A stretch of 64,000 nucleotides of DNA from Branchiostoma floridae (lineage: Eukaryota > Chordata > Leptocardii > Amphioxiformes > Branchiostomatidae): NCBI RefSeq assembly GCF_000003815.2, contig NC_049980.1:20651239-20715238 (forward strand), in the 5' to 3' direction. The notes under the pieces are model-generated. The model was given only the letters and a program-made list of their open reading frames with translations. It searched no databases and was not told where the DNA came from. Of the stretch, positions 45,101 through 54,200 are shown piece after piece; the stretch's first letter is position 1; each line of letters starts with the position of its first letter. The position numbers and the translations under genes are program-made.

Positions 45101-48100
45101 ACAATGTGTCTGCATCATACATGTATCACTTTGGTCTCTTTTCTGGGAATTAATGAGAACTGTAGTTCAACCTTTTCCTGGAACTGTGCTACTTTCTCTG
45201 TCTTGTCCTGAAGGCTGTCATCGGGGTTTCCAAGAATTTCATCAGCTTCTTTACACAGCTGTAAATAAGAATGGAACAAGATCATACAGTTGTATGTCAC
45301 CATCTGTATATCCAAATCATATTGTATGTTGGAGCCCATGGATTATATGCTACAGCCCCGTTATGAGACATAGCCTTGTCCACACCACCTTTCTATGTGA
45401 GTTTCTGTTAAATCCTACTCAATTTTACTCAGAAAATGTCTACATTTTGTATAGATACCACCGGTGCGTATACTGTGATGCCTTCTTACTATCAGAAAAT
45501 TGAGGGCATTTGGGGGACTGTCATTGATGCATCTTGCACAAAACAGAATTTATTTTGCATATCCTTGTTGATTGTCATTGAATCCCAGGGCTCAAAATAC
45601 GTTTTTCTGCAGGTAACACTGAAAATTACCTGCACCAGACAAATTTTACCTGCACCACTCTGAATGTAGGAAGTATGGATTATACTTAATAGCTGATAAC
45701 AGTCAATGCAGCTAATAGCTATCCACATACACCTACATCATATGATATTCATGTAAAAATTCCAGTACATGAACCAGTGCAGGTTAGGTGCAGGTAGACA
45801 CCAGAAATACCTGCACAGCTCCAATTTTACCTGCACTTACCTGCATATGTAGGTGGTATTTCGGGCCCTGAATCCTATAGCAAATAAACTGCTTTTGTTT
45901 TAGTATTACTCACAGTCTGATGTTGCATCATCACATTCCTACACAGCTCCTCACACTCTGCCAGCAGGCCAGTCTTCTCCTCTGATACCTGCTGCACCTG
46001 GCCTAACAAATCTTCAGCCTGAGACTTGATCTTCTGCTGCAACTTAGTTGCCACCTCCTTGATATGGGACTGGTGTATCTGGGAACTGTGTAAAACATTT
46101 GTCTTTTGTTGTAATATACATGTCTAAGTCATCATATATGGACTATAGAACATCTCAAGTACATGTAGTAGTGGTCATTTTCCTGTATCTTTAGCTACTT
46201 AGTTGTTGTAACAACTGTGTTGATACATCATATTATGTTACGGTGTTGAAGTACAATAATGAATTTTCAGAAAGCCCTAAAAAATTTTTTGACATGTTTC
46301 GAAAAGCTAACTTCTAATGCCTTTTAAAAATACGAGGAGATTTTGGAAACATTCCAACACACAAAATATAACAAATTGCAAAATGACTTTGAATTGTTGC
46401 CATACATCATATCCTGTACAATTGTCAAGCAATGAAGTTCATTTATTCATTCATTAACCCAGTCATTCCATTAACCCAGTCAGTCTCTATGGTACAGTTA
46501 GAGCTGTGTACCTAAAGAAATTTTAGGTACAGGTACAGGGGTTTAGGTTCAGGTCCAGACCTTTACCTGTACCTAAGCAAGTTTGATCAATCATCTGTAA
46601 ATTATAAATGTAGCCAACTGTCTTTTTCAGTGAGAAGTTGACATCATTATATGAGGATTTAGATATTTGAACCTCAAAACAAAGTTTTCTTAATTTTCAA
46701 CTGCAAGATGATCAAATTGTCATTTTTGATTTGGGAATGTACTTATTGTTAGTCTCAAAAAGTGGTGTTCAACAGTGATTTAGTTTGTTTAGGTACAGGT
46801 ACAGGTACATAGAAGTTTAGGTCCGGACCTGTATCTACACAATTTTATAGGTACGGTACAGGTACGGATATTTAGGTGCACAGCCCTAGGTACAGTATAT
46901 AACCTAAGCACAATGAGTTATTTTACTCACTACTTAAGAAGGTCCCTCTTTGAGTTGCACACCTCTTCAAGTCTTCTCTTCAACTCACTTGATTTACTGA
47001 AAGATCAAGGAATAGAACTGAATAAGCCAAGTTTCCCTCTCTACATAACTCACCAAAAGTCTTTCATCCACAAAATAGTCTCACAAACTAGGGCTTGAAA
47101 TTACATCTGGAACCTGCACTTTCAGAAAAGCTTTGGAAATTGAAGAGGAAAAAATGCAACATTTCTAGGCTAAAGAAAGAGTACAAGCTTGTCCTTATGA
47201 TTATGAATCCTTTGTTTCAGAAATCAGGAAAGTAATCAAAGTTTAAGTAAAAAGGTCTCAAGTGTACCTCTTGAAGGTATCCAGACTGGAACAGAAGTCC
47301 CGAATTTCCTGAGGAGAATTAAAATATTGGGTTATTGACTCACTGCCTCTGGAAACCACTCTAAATTTTTCAACCATTACAACTAATCAGCAAAAGGCAA
47401 ATATGGAATAAATTGACGTTGACCATTTTTATCTTGTTAGGCCACGTTGATTTGATTATATGGATGACATCTGCGCTCGACCACACAGTAAATTGTGCAA
47501 AGCAGCTGTAAAATGAGCACAAATATTCCGTAGATTGAAAAAAAAGTATAAGAAAACAGATAACTAATGCCATAAATAGAATGCCAAAATGAATTTAAAG
47601 TCAAAGAATAAGATGTGAAAGGACGGAAAGAAAAAAAAATCTATTGTTGGTTGGGAGAGGTACCAGTACAGAAAATTCAGGTCCAGAGTATCATGGTATA
47701 CCACACTATGTGTGTTTAGTCCTATGTTCAACCTTCCTGGCCACTTTGATTTCATACTGAAGGCAACTTTTTTTTTTGGCCAAACTTTTTTTTTATTCGC
47801 TCGCTCGCATCAGTTTTGGAGTTCCCGGAGGATGTCATCCATATAATCAAATCAACATGGCCTTACCAGCCTATACCTACCTGTCCAGCTGCCTTTTCCA
47901 CCTTGTGTGATGAGAACCTTCCTCTGTGGATTGCATGGTGGCAGTCTTCACACAGCAGTAAGATGTCAGACTCATCTGTAAAACAGGACTAATTCATAAT
48001 TCAGGGAAAATTTTGAAATCTAGACCCTCTTAAAGTTAAACGCTATTTCCTGTATTTTGAGGTGCAAATTTTGCTGGTAGACTTTAATGGTTCATGACAT

Positions 48101-50476
48101 ATCTATTTTTGGGGGGTGGAGGGTGCGGCCACATATATTTTGGAGGATGATCACCCCTCCTGTGTCATTGAACCGATTTTCGTCTTGGCAGCATGACATA
48201 ATGTTCCACACAAGCTACACTATGTTGTATCAAATGGACACAGAAAAGAAACAATAAGTTTAGGACAACAAAACTTTATTACGTATCAACGTCTTACATT
48301 GAATATACACAGAAGTCAACATTGGTCTCATACTGAAAATAATGAGGAATTACACACCCTACTATAAGACAGAACGAGCTATACACTATTTTGTGTCTTT
48401 CACTCTTTGCTCCCTTGTTTTCCCCAGAAACTTTCTCCGGTAACTTTGCAAAAATGTGATCAAAATTCATCAACCCAAGCCTTCCCAACAGTTGCTGTGT
48501 CACTGCCATTAATTACATATTCAATAAAATCTAATTCGCACTTAGCACTAGGGCTGGGTACCAGTACAGAAAATTCAGGTCCAGGTCCGGTTCAGGTCCA
48601 GGTCCGGACCTGAACCTGATTCAGTATGACTCGTACCAATGGTCCATTTCACTACAAAGTGTGTAAACATGTGTGAACATGTGTGTATGGCGGCTTTGAA
48701 GAGGTGACCTTTGACACCTGTTTTGCCATACCCTCCATTGTCATCGTATATGGAGAATCCTAATAAATAAAGAAAGAAAGAAATCTGTTTGGTGCAGTAT
48801 TAGACTTACACTGGTGTTTTAAAATCCTACAACGCTAACTGCACCTGTAGGATTGGCTGTAAAACTTGGTAGAAATTACTATAAACTCTACTCTACTTCA
48901 CTCTTGTTATTTTCTTCCACCTGCAAACACCAAAATGTGTGAATGTCTGATAAATAAATCTGTTAATTTTCTAACCAGTCCAACGTCCGGTCCACCTAAT
49001 TTTTTTTAGGTCCGTTTTTTCTGGTCCGGTCCAATAAGAAAAAACGGTTTTGTACCGGTATGCTGTACCGATAGCCAGCCCTACTTAGCGCACATCTTGC
49101 AATTTGCATGATTTGCACATTATTGGTCGATTTTCTGTGACACAGCTTGGACAGGCATTGTTATTGGTGGATATCTAAAGTCTCCTTTTTTGTGGGAAAA
49201 TACATGTAATTTGGATTGCAACTTGGAAATGTTTTCAAAATTACAGAAAGCCTGATAAGAATAGGAGTATTTCAGATTTTTTTTTCTTTTCTTTGGCAGC
49301 AATAACTGACTATCCTGACTTAATTCTTGAAAAGTTTTAACTTCTGTCTTTACTTTACGGGCTGATATCTGTCTGTCAAAAGTAATAGAATGGGGAAATT
49401 TTTGTCCGTCCTGAGCAGCAAAATTATGTCAGAGGATGGAAGGAATGACACTGGCTAGAACTTCAGTAGAAGAAGAACACTGAAAGATGCAAAAAATGGA
49501 AGTTCCACTGCAGTACCAAGTTAACACACCTGGAGGCCCAAAGTTGACCTTGACCTTTCCAGTTCCCAACCAAAACCGACCATAACCAAGAAGGCTGCTG
49601 AACATTGCCATAGGCAGTCCCGAACAGCACCAAGTTGTGTTGTCCAATATCATGGCATTGCTGTCTCAGAAACGGGAGACAAAGGTCAAAGCTTTGGGCA
49701 GTTTTGCTAGTTTTTAATACAATTCTTAAAATTTCTTTATCATGGGGATGAAGTTTCGAGTGTCTATAAATAGTTTAAAATATCATTCAGCTGCATTTTT
49801 CTCTGCACCTCTGACTCTGGCTTTGCTTCTGTCCTTTCTCCTTACTCTAGATTCGAAACAGCTGTTTACATGTCAATGGGAACACCAACCACACAGGGCT
49901 CTTGTCTTGCTAAGTTGCTTTACAGTCCCTAGGGACTTGGGTTGCCTTGAAAACAAGAGACTTGTTCAAAATAACTAAACAAAAGTCCATATTTGACAAC
50001 TTCTCGACTTATTGTCTTCAGGAACAGACCTACTGACAGCGACGCAAAGTTAGTAAACGTCCTTGACATATGGCGCATGTGCCCACATGCCTAAAGTATG
50101 CCTTGGTTGTATGTCGACTGTGGGACCTTGGTGGGACAAAACTGTCTATCATTGTCACAAATAACATAACATATTCAAACATTTCACATGTAGGTTCGAA
50201 AAAGGAAAGGACTGACACAAGACTGGTTAAGTAACCCAGTTTATATTACAATACAGGGCCGGATGAAAGTTTGTCAAGTCTGTCAAAATCTAAAACTAAA
50301 AGATGGCAGCAAAATCTGCCATGAGACCGTGGGCATCAAGAACAGGCGATATAAAACTCCTCTTATTCCTAACGTCTGGCTCCAAAAATACATTCCTAAC
50401 CTTTTCCACAGTCCTTACACTGGTGGGCGTGCTGTTTCTCTTGACAAATGTCACAATTTTTCACCGCTTCCATCAT
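30130..50476 (-). CDS. B-box / coiled-coil / Tudor-domain / zinc-knuckle protein (RNF17/Qin-like?)
   Basis: About 27 coding exons, roughly 1,940 residues. Exons 5' to 3': 50401-50476, 47881-47975, 47268-47308, 46931-46996, 45914-46085, 45172-45258, 44770-44908, 44397-44553, 43694-43811, 43308-43409, 43013-43126, 40846-40936, 39638-39768, 36719-39347, 36309-36420, 36006-36135, 35751-35846, 35140-35244, 34221-34317, 33683-33760, about 33104-33285, 32503-32959, 31974-32068, 31735-31798, 31194-31380, 30554-30737, 30130-30168. Order of domains: B-box (about 8-49), coiled coil (about 58-180), Tudor 1 (about 240-460), disordered region (464-1339), Tudor 2 (about 1340-1490), low-complexity tail, CCHC knuckle. 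Tudor multidomain proteins act in germ granules with Piwi proteins; a B-box with Tudors recalls RNF17/Qin, but no RING is visible. Germline RNA function is inference. The first exon may lie further upstream. The 33104 donor is uncertain (33140 and 33109 are alternatives). Confidence 0.85.
30554..30737 (-). other. CCHC zinc-knuckle exon of the Tudor gene
   Basis: This exon encodes a Pro/Arg/Gly-rich linker (PRPPGRNGTGAHPRRSG) and then CFRCGKKGHIRSDC, a perfect C-X2-C-X4-H-X4-C zinc knuckle of the kind that binds single-stranded RNA. The final exon (30130-30168) adds a basic tail and a Trp before the stop. Confidence 0.93.
31194..32959 (-). other. Disordered tail of the Tudor protein with YIPPHLR and acidic-Trp motifs
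   Basis: Four exons. The first (32503-32959) is rich in Gln, Pro and His and contains QKQYIPPHLRHGW, similar to the YIPPHLR motif near the N terminus of DDX3/Ded1 helicases. The next exons hold acidic tryptophan motifs: SSEDWDDAIDDWTDG in 31974-32068 and VFDEDDWVEGED in 31194-31380. Such short acidic-Trp motifs often serve as docking peptides. The function here is unknown. Confidence 0.8.
32132..32214. repeat. Perfect 36-bp inverted repeat with 11-base loop
   Basis: The left arm (32132-32167, starting gaatgtgtgcactac) and right arm (32179-32214, ending gtagtgcacacattc) are exact reverse complements. They lie 64 bases upstream, on the gene strand, of the acceptor of the exon starting at 32068. 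Confidence 0.97.
34556..34899 (+). mobile_element. CAGGGCTC-type inverted-repeat element, copy A
   Basis: Starts cagggctcgaaa and ends tttcgagccctg, flanked by tata on both sides. The interior has many acctgcac/gtgcaggt words. It is non-coding, intronic in the Tudor gene, and closely related to copy B at 45586-45870 in the opposite orientation. Confidence 0.88.
35008..35067. repeat. Near-perfect 25-bp intronic hairpin
   Basis: Arms caatattcatcaacc... and ...ggttgataaatattg pair with one mismatch around a short loop (gttttaacggtt). It lies in the intron after the exon ending at 35140. Confidence 0.9.
36006..36420 (-). other. Start and core of Tudor domain 2
   Basis: Exons 36309-36420 and 36006-36135, continued by 35751-35846 and 35140-35244, encode an extended Tudor module. 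It opens with PDGSFWTK (the strand before the core), followed by SCILGLLVCAV...MWYRGEI and LVRFVDLGKAEEI. The canonical D-Y-G-N loop reads D-L-G-K here. Confidence 0.85.
36719..39347 (-). other. 2.6-kb single exon coding the disordered middle of the Tudor protein
   Basis: One phase-0-starting exon of 2,629 bases (876 codons plus one base) is rich in Ser, Thr, Glu, Asp and Pro, with no visible folded domain. It is bounded by ctttcaag and gtaagc splice sites and joins in frame on both sides. It separates the two Tudor modules and contains a 12-residue Pro/Met/Tyr repeat. Such long disordered exons are common in granule-forming proteins. Confidence 0.92.
38505..38690 (-). repeat. 36-bp in-frame repeat coding PQPPRTMYPPxx, five copies
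   Basis: gggtacatgg recurs at 38512, 38548, 38584, 38620 and 38656, exactly 36 bp apart. On the gene strand each unit codes PxPPRTMYPPxx with variable last residues (EP, LG, QG, DP). The array lies inside the large disordered exon. Confidence 0.95.
40384..40528. mobile_element. Foldback repeat in a Tudor-gene intron
   Basis: Left arm taaaatacaacaaagtgtattcc and right arm ggaatacaccgtgttgtatttca pair imperfectly. The interior is GC-rich with a repeated cggatcaccctc. It resembles a small foldback or MITE remnant; ends are approximate. Confidence 0.6.
41000..42795. mobile_element. 1.8-kb CAGGGCTC-ended element with 5-bp duplication
   Basis: Ends cagggctc and gagccctg are flanked by atgta on both sides (40995-40999, 42796-42800). 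Words resembling gactagatttggtcgcat recur inverted near the right end. The interior holds a direct duplication (about 41368-41515 and 41676-41810). I see no transposase. It lies in the intron between exons 43013-43126 and 40846-40936. Confidence 0.75.
43013..43811 (-). other. Core of Tudor domain 1
   Basis: Exons 43694-43811, 43308-43409 and 43013-43126 encode SVCAVRHPGDMMWYRGLV, then LVRLLDYGTVETV and QAVACTFFEDE. These are the typical strand order of an extended Tudor module; exons 40846-40936 and 39638-39768 complete the flanking fold. The conserved loop D-Y-G-N reads D-Y-G-T. Confidence 0.88.
45586..45870 (-). mobile_element. CAGGGCTC-type inverted-repeat element, copy B
   Basis: Starts cagggctc, ends gggccctg, with aatcc duplicated on both sides (45581-45585, 45871-45875). 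It is the reverse-orientation relative of copy A at 34556-34899, sharing words such as gcaggtaaaattggagctgt. Confidence 0.88.
46499..46888. mobile_element. hAT-like MITE with exact 8-bp duplication
   Basis: Ends tagagctgtgtacctaaa and tttaggtgcacagcccta are flanked by ggtacagt on both sides (46491-46498, 46889-46896). An 8-bp duplication is the hAT hallmark. The interior is made of aggtacaggtac-type words. It is intronic in the Tudor gene. Confidence 0.9.
47436..47866. mobile_element. 431-bp element with 36-bp terminal inverted repeats
   Basis: Left gttaggccacgttgatttga (47436 on) and right ...tcaaatcaacatggccttac (to 47866) pair over 36 bp with two mismatches. It contains a fragment of the gtaccagtacagaaaattca family also seen at 48549. 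Its right end lies 14 bp from the B-box exon 47881-47975. Confidence 0.85.
47881..50476 (-). other. B-box zinc finger, split across the first two coding exons
   Basis: Exon 50401-50476 (start MMEAVKNCDICQEK) and exon 47881-47975 together code C8-X2-C11, C20-X2-C23, C34-X2-C37, H42 and H49, a complete B-box ligand set. A phase-1 intron of 2.4 kb separates the halves. The ATG at 50476 is preceded in frame by 30 open codons up to a TGA, so a start further upstream by splicing is possible. Confidence 0.85.
48549..49083. mobile_element. hAT-like element TAGGGCTGGGTACC
   Basis: Starts tagggctgggtacc and ends gatagccagcccta. It is flanked by cttagcac (48541-48548) and cttagcgc (49084-49091), an 8-bp duplication with one mismatch. 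The interior has ggtccggacctgaacc repeats. It is non-coding, in the first intron of the Tudor gene. Confidence 0.87.
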
Positions 50477-51254
50477 TTTTCGGCGCCAGGGAGCACAGGT
50501 CACCCTTCTCTTTATCCAGTCTTCCTCAAACTTTCCTGCTTCCCGCCTTCAAAACTTGGCCACATGCATGGCTGCCTGAAAATAGTCGACAATTCGCAAA
50601 CATAGGATTCGTTCAACTTTCTTGGAGAAAAATTGTGAAATACCCACAAGTAGTATTGTTCTGTCAACTATATGGTGAAGAAAAATAATGATAAGATATG
50701 TCAGCTTTGAAGACGCAATTCTAGTCGCGTGTTTGGTGGAGAATATGAATTTAGTAAGAAGAGGGAATCATTGGCAGCCTGGTAGGGACCCCATTTTGTT
50801 TCGCATAGTGGTTCCTTCCCACTAGCTAGCGGTCGCCTGAAAGTCTGTCGGCTCAAAACAACTTTCGTTTACACATACGCAAGAAATCAGATATACATAG
50901 AGGAAGAAGAAAAGTGTGTTTATACTCCAAGTTTATTCACGTAAAATGATATTTCTGATAACCACATCTGAACTCTTGTAAACTTTTGTAACTGATCACA
51001 TGACGCTGACAACACAACAACAAGTCATGACAGATAGTGTTGGATTGGGGAATTATGTTGCAATATGGTTATGTCAAATAGTCAGTGTAACCTCATTCTG
51101 TAAATTTTGGATTTATTGACTTTCGGCTTACTTCAAGTACGTTGTTATTGACCCTTCGGAGCCGCATGAGATGAAAAATGAGTATGTAAACATATTATGG
51201 AACTCCCCTACTTCAGTAGTGGACTCTTCCAGATCCACACTGCAATTTCGCAAG
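50477..51254. promoter_or_regulatory. Putative bidirectional promoter of the Tudor gene and SNX27
   Basis: About 780 bases separate the divergent start codons. No coding exon is recognised between them. Both 5' UTRs and promoters should lie here. Confidence 0.45.
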
Positions 51255-54200
51255 ATGGCGGAGAGCGGTGGAGAGGAAGACCTGCCGAGCCCGGAACAAG
51301 TCTCTACAAAACCTCGGGTTGTGACCATCTACAAAACAGACACAGGCTTTGGGTTCAACGTTCGAGGGCAGGTGAGCGAAGGAGGCCAGTTGAGGAGCAT
51401 CAACGGGCAGCTGTACGCGCCTCTGCAACATGTTTCCGCCGTCCTCGAGGGAGGAGCGGCCCACAAGGCTGGCATCCAGAGAGGGGATAGAATCCTTGAA
51501 GTGTGAGTTAACTTCGGTTTTCATTTTGAAAACATTACCAGCATTCTTCGATAGCCCTTTTCGACATGTATACAATGTCCAGTCAGTAGAGTAATGTCCC
51601 CCATATTTTTGCCTTTGTATATATTTATGTTCAAAGTGTTTATGCTGCGAAATTGACACTTCCGTGTCCTATTTAGTTTAGCCTTTTAGTACAGGTAAGA
51701 AGAAAAACATGAAAAAAAGAGAAACAGAATTATTGTAGTTACACACTGTATACAATATTGTGATGTCGGGGAGAATCATTGCCGAAGTACATGCTTAGAG
51801 TAAAGCCTGTATAACCTATATAATAATACTGCTTTGTATAAAGACCAAAGGTCACTCAGTACAGAAAATGAGAAATGCAGTTTTCAGGTAAGATCTCATC
51901 ATCTCATAATTCAACTGACCTCCCCCAAAATAGGACCCTGGCAGACACGAAGTGTAGGGAGCACCCTGCTGTGTGTTAACACCATTATGTCAAGTCACCC
52001 ATGTCTAATATTTTCAAGTTCATGGGCAACAAGATGCATGGTCACGTCCTGCCAGTTTGCTGTAGTTCCCACCAGTGTGATAAAGCCAGCCCACGATAAT
52101 AACGGTGTACTCATCGTAATTGAAACATTATGTCTGTTATTACGGACGTAGACAGCATGTCTACGGTTCTGTAGGAACTTTTAACCTGGTTTTCCCATGG
52201 TTGCAGAGGGCTCAAATGATGATGCAAGTTGTGTTCTGCATCACTACATCATTTACTAATATGAATATTGACTGCTCATGCTGTCTTATAAATATATCTT
52301 GTATGCTGTACATGTAAATCCATGTTACTCGGTGTATGATTTTGTCTGATGAAATATTGTGTTTTTGGTATTGTGTAGTCAATACTATTGCGGACTATGA
52401 AATAGCCTTACTGCAGTTTGCCACTACTACGGATCGTTCAGTGTAATATAACCAGCTGCTGCTGCACCGCGTGCCGTGTGCCTGCGAAGCTGGTGTGTTA
52501 CGCCGAAGGGCGGTTATACCGGCTATATAGGTACAGATACAGATACTACATTTACTTTTTCTACGCATAGTAAACAGTGTACAAGTTTTATCTGTTCATG
52601 TTAGATGGGATGTTTTACTAAATTGACATCCATTCAAAGCTGTGCACAAGTACAAGGTGAATTTGTCCAACTCCAAGGTTAATCTGAACATAACATTTGA
52701 AGTGAATCTTTCTATTTTTAAAAAGTGTGGGATGTAAGATTTCTTTTTGTCAATGAATTGGCTTCTTTACAATATGGCACACACATGTACTACATGTAAG
52801 ACCTGTCCAAAATCGTGGTATACATGTAAACAGAGATCGGACATTGTAGCTATAGAATTGAGATGGTGAGGGTGGCATGAACTGTTGAAGCTGATGAGGA
52901 AGGGAACATGCTAGCAAATATCTTTATCTCTTCCTTCAGTTTATTGATGACATTGGTATGAAGGTATGAATTGCCTTTGTAGTGAAATACCAAGGGCACT
53001 ACGTAATTTGTAATTATATAATGTCCTTGGAAGCACCAATTACATGTATACCCACTTACCTTCAGGTGGATTGATGGATGCATTCAGTTTGTACATATTT
53101 GGACTCCAGGATGGCTTTTCGCACACTCAAGGACAGAATCATCCATGATCCAGAAAATTCAATGTCTCAGTTTTGTTTGTCTGCTACAGAAGGTTAGGAA
53201 AATTATGACTGAAATATCACACATGGCATTGCAAAATAGCACTGTTGAAAGTTGTGATCATCTTTGGATGAAGGAGAGTAATACTGGAGATGCATCAATG
53301 GTCATGTAAGGGTTCATTTGGCTGTATGCCAATGCTCATTTCCCAAGTGTGTTTCAACACTATAGCCCTGTAATTACAGTGGGTCTCTTGAATACACATT
53401 GCTCTGTACCAGCGAGAACAATTACATACCCTAAACCTGGATTAATCTGTGAATCTGAATTGGAAGTGAATGGTATTATGCTGCTCTGGAGTGGAACTGA
53501 AAATTATATTTATTTCAAATTCTTGATTAAATGTGCATATACATTATTGTTAGCAAGTAAATCAACCAATATGTGAACAAATATTCATCGGTTATCCAAT
53601 AATTTACAAGCTGTAGTTCCAATTTCTCCGTATTTGAATGCAATGATGGTAGTGCTTTAAATTCATTTATTTTCAATCAAAGATGAGCCTTGCAGAAGTG
53701 TTTTTGGTTCACAGTTGGAACAATTCCATTCCATAGTGTAGTTAAGTAGAAATACATTGAGGATTTGAGCCTGTTGAGGTACATATTTGCAGTGTCATAA
53801 TTTGTGATGAACAGGTCACTAGGAACACTAAGGCCCCGTTCATGATGCAAAAAATGAAACGGTTCTATCGGTTAGGCCTGGAAATCCGACAGCAAACGAC
53901 CGGAAACGGTTTGCATTTTGCGTTCACGATGCAAACTTGCAAACTGTTTCAGTTCCTTGAAAAGGCATGGTAATGCATGGTAATGCGACCTCTGACCCCT
54001 GAGGTTGTTGTGATCTTGCCTAAACTTGTACTTCTGTGTCAGATTATTGGTCTTTGATCAAAATTTAACCAATGTCTTACTGAATTTGAAGCTGGGTTCT
54101 GTCATGACCTTGGAAATGCCTCTGAAAACATATGCCATGCCATGACATTTCCACTGGATCTCCTGACAAATTCCCTTGCGATATCTGGACTGCTGGCTCC

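Larger units (their letters stand above)
45172..47308 (-). other. Coiled-coil exons of the Tudor protein
   Basis: Four small exons (47268-47308, 46931-46996, 45914-46085, 45172-45258) encode a heptad-rich helical stretch, for example SSELKRRLEEVCNSKRDLLK, EVATKLQQKIKSQAEDLL and DKTEKVAQFQEK. It directly follows the B-box, as in TRIM-type proteins. It probably mediates oligomerisation. Confidence 0.85.

Noticed and set aside
50263-50688. Plus-strand frames with a hydrophobic segment opposite the B-box exon
   Set aside because: They are the antisense of the B-box exon, which has zinc ligands, a donor site and in-frame continuation.
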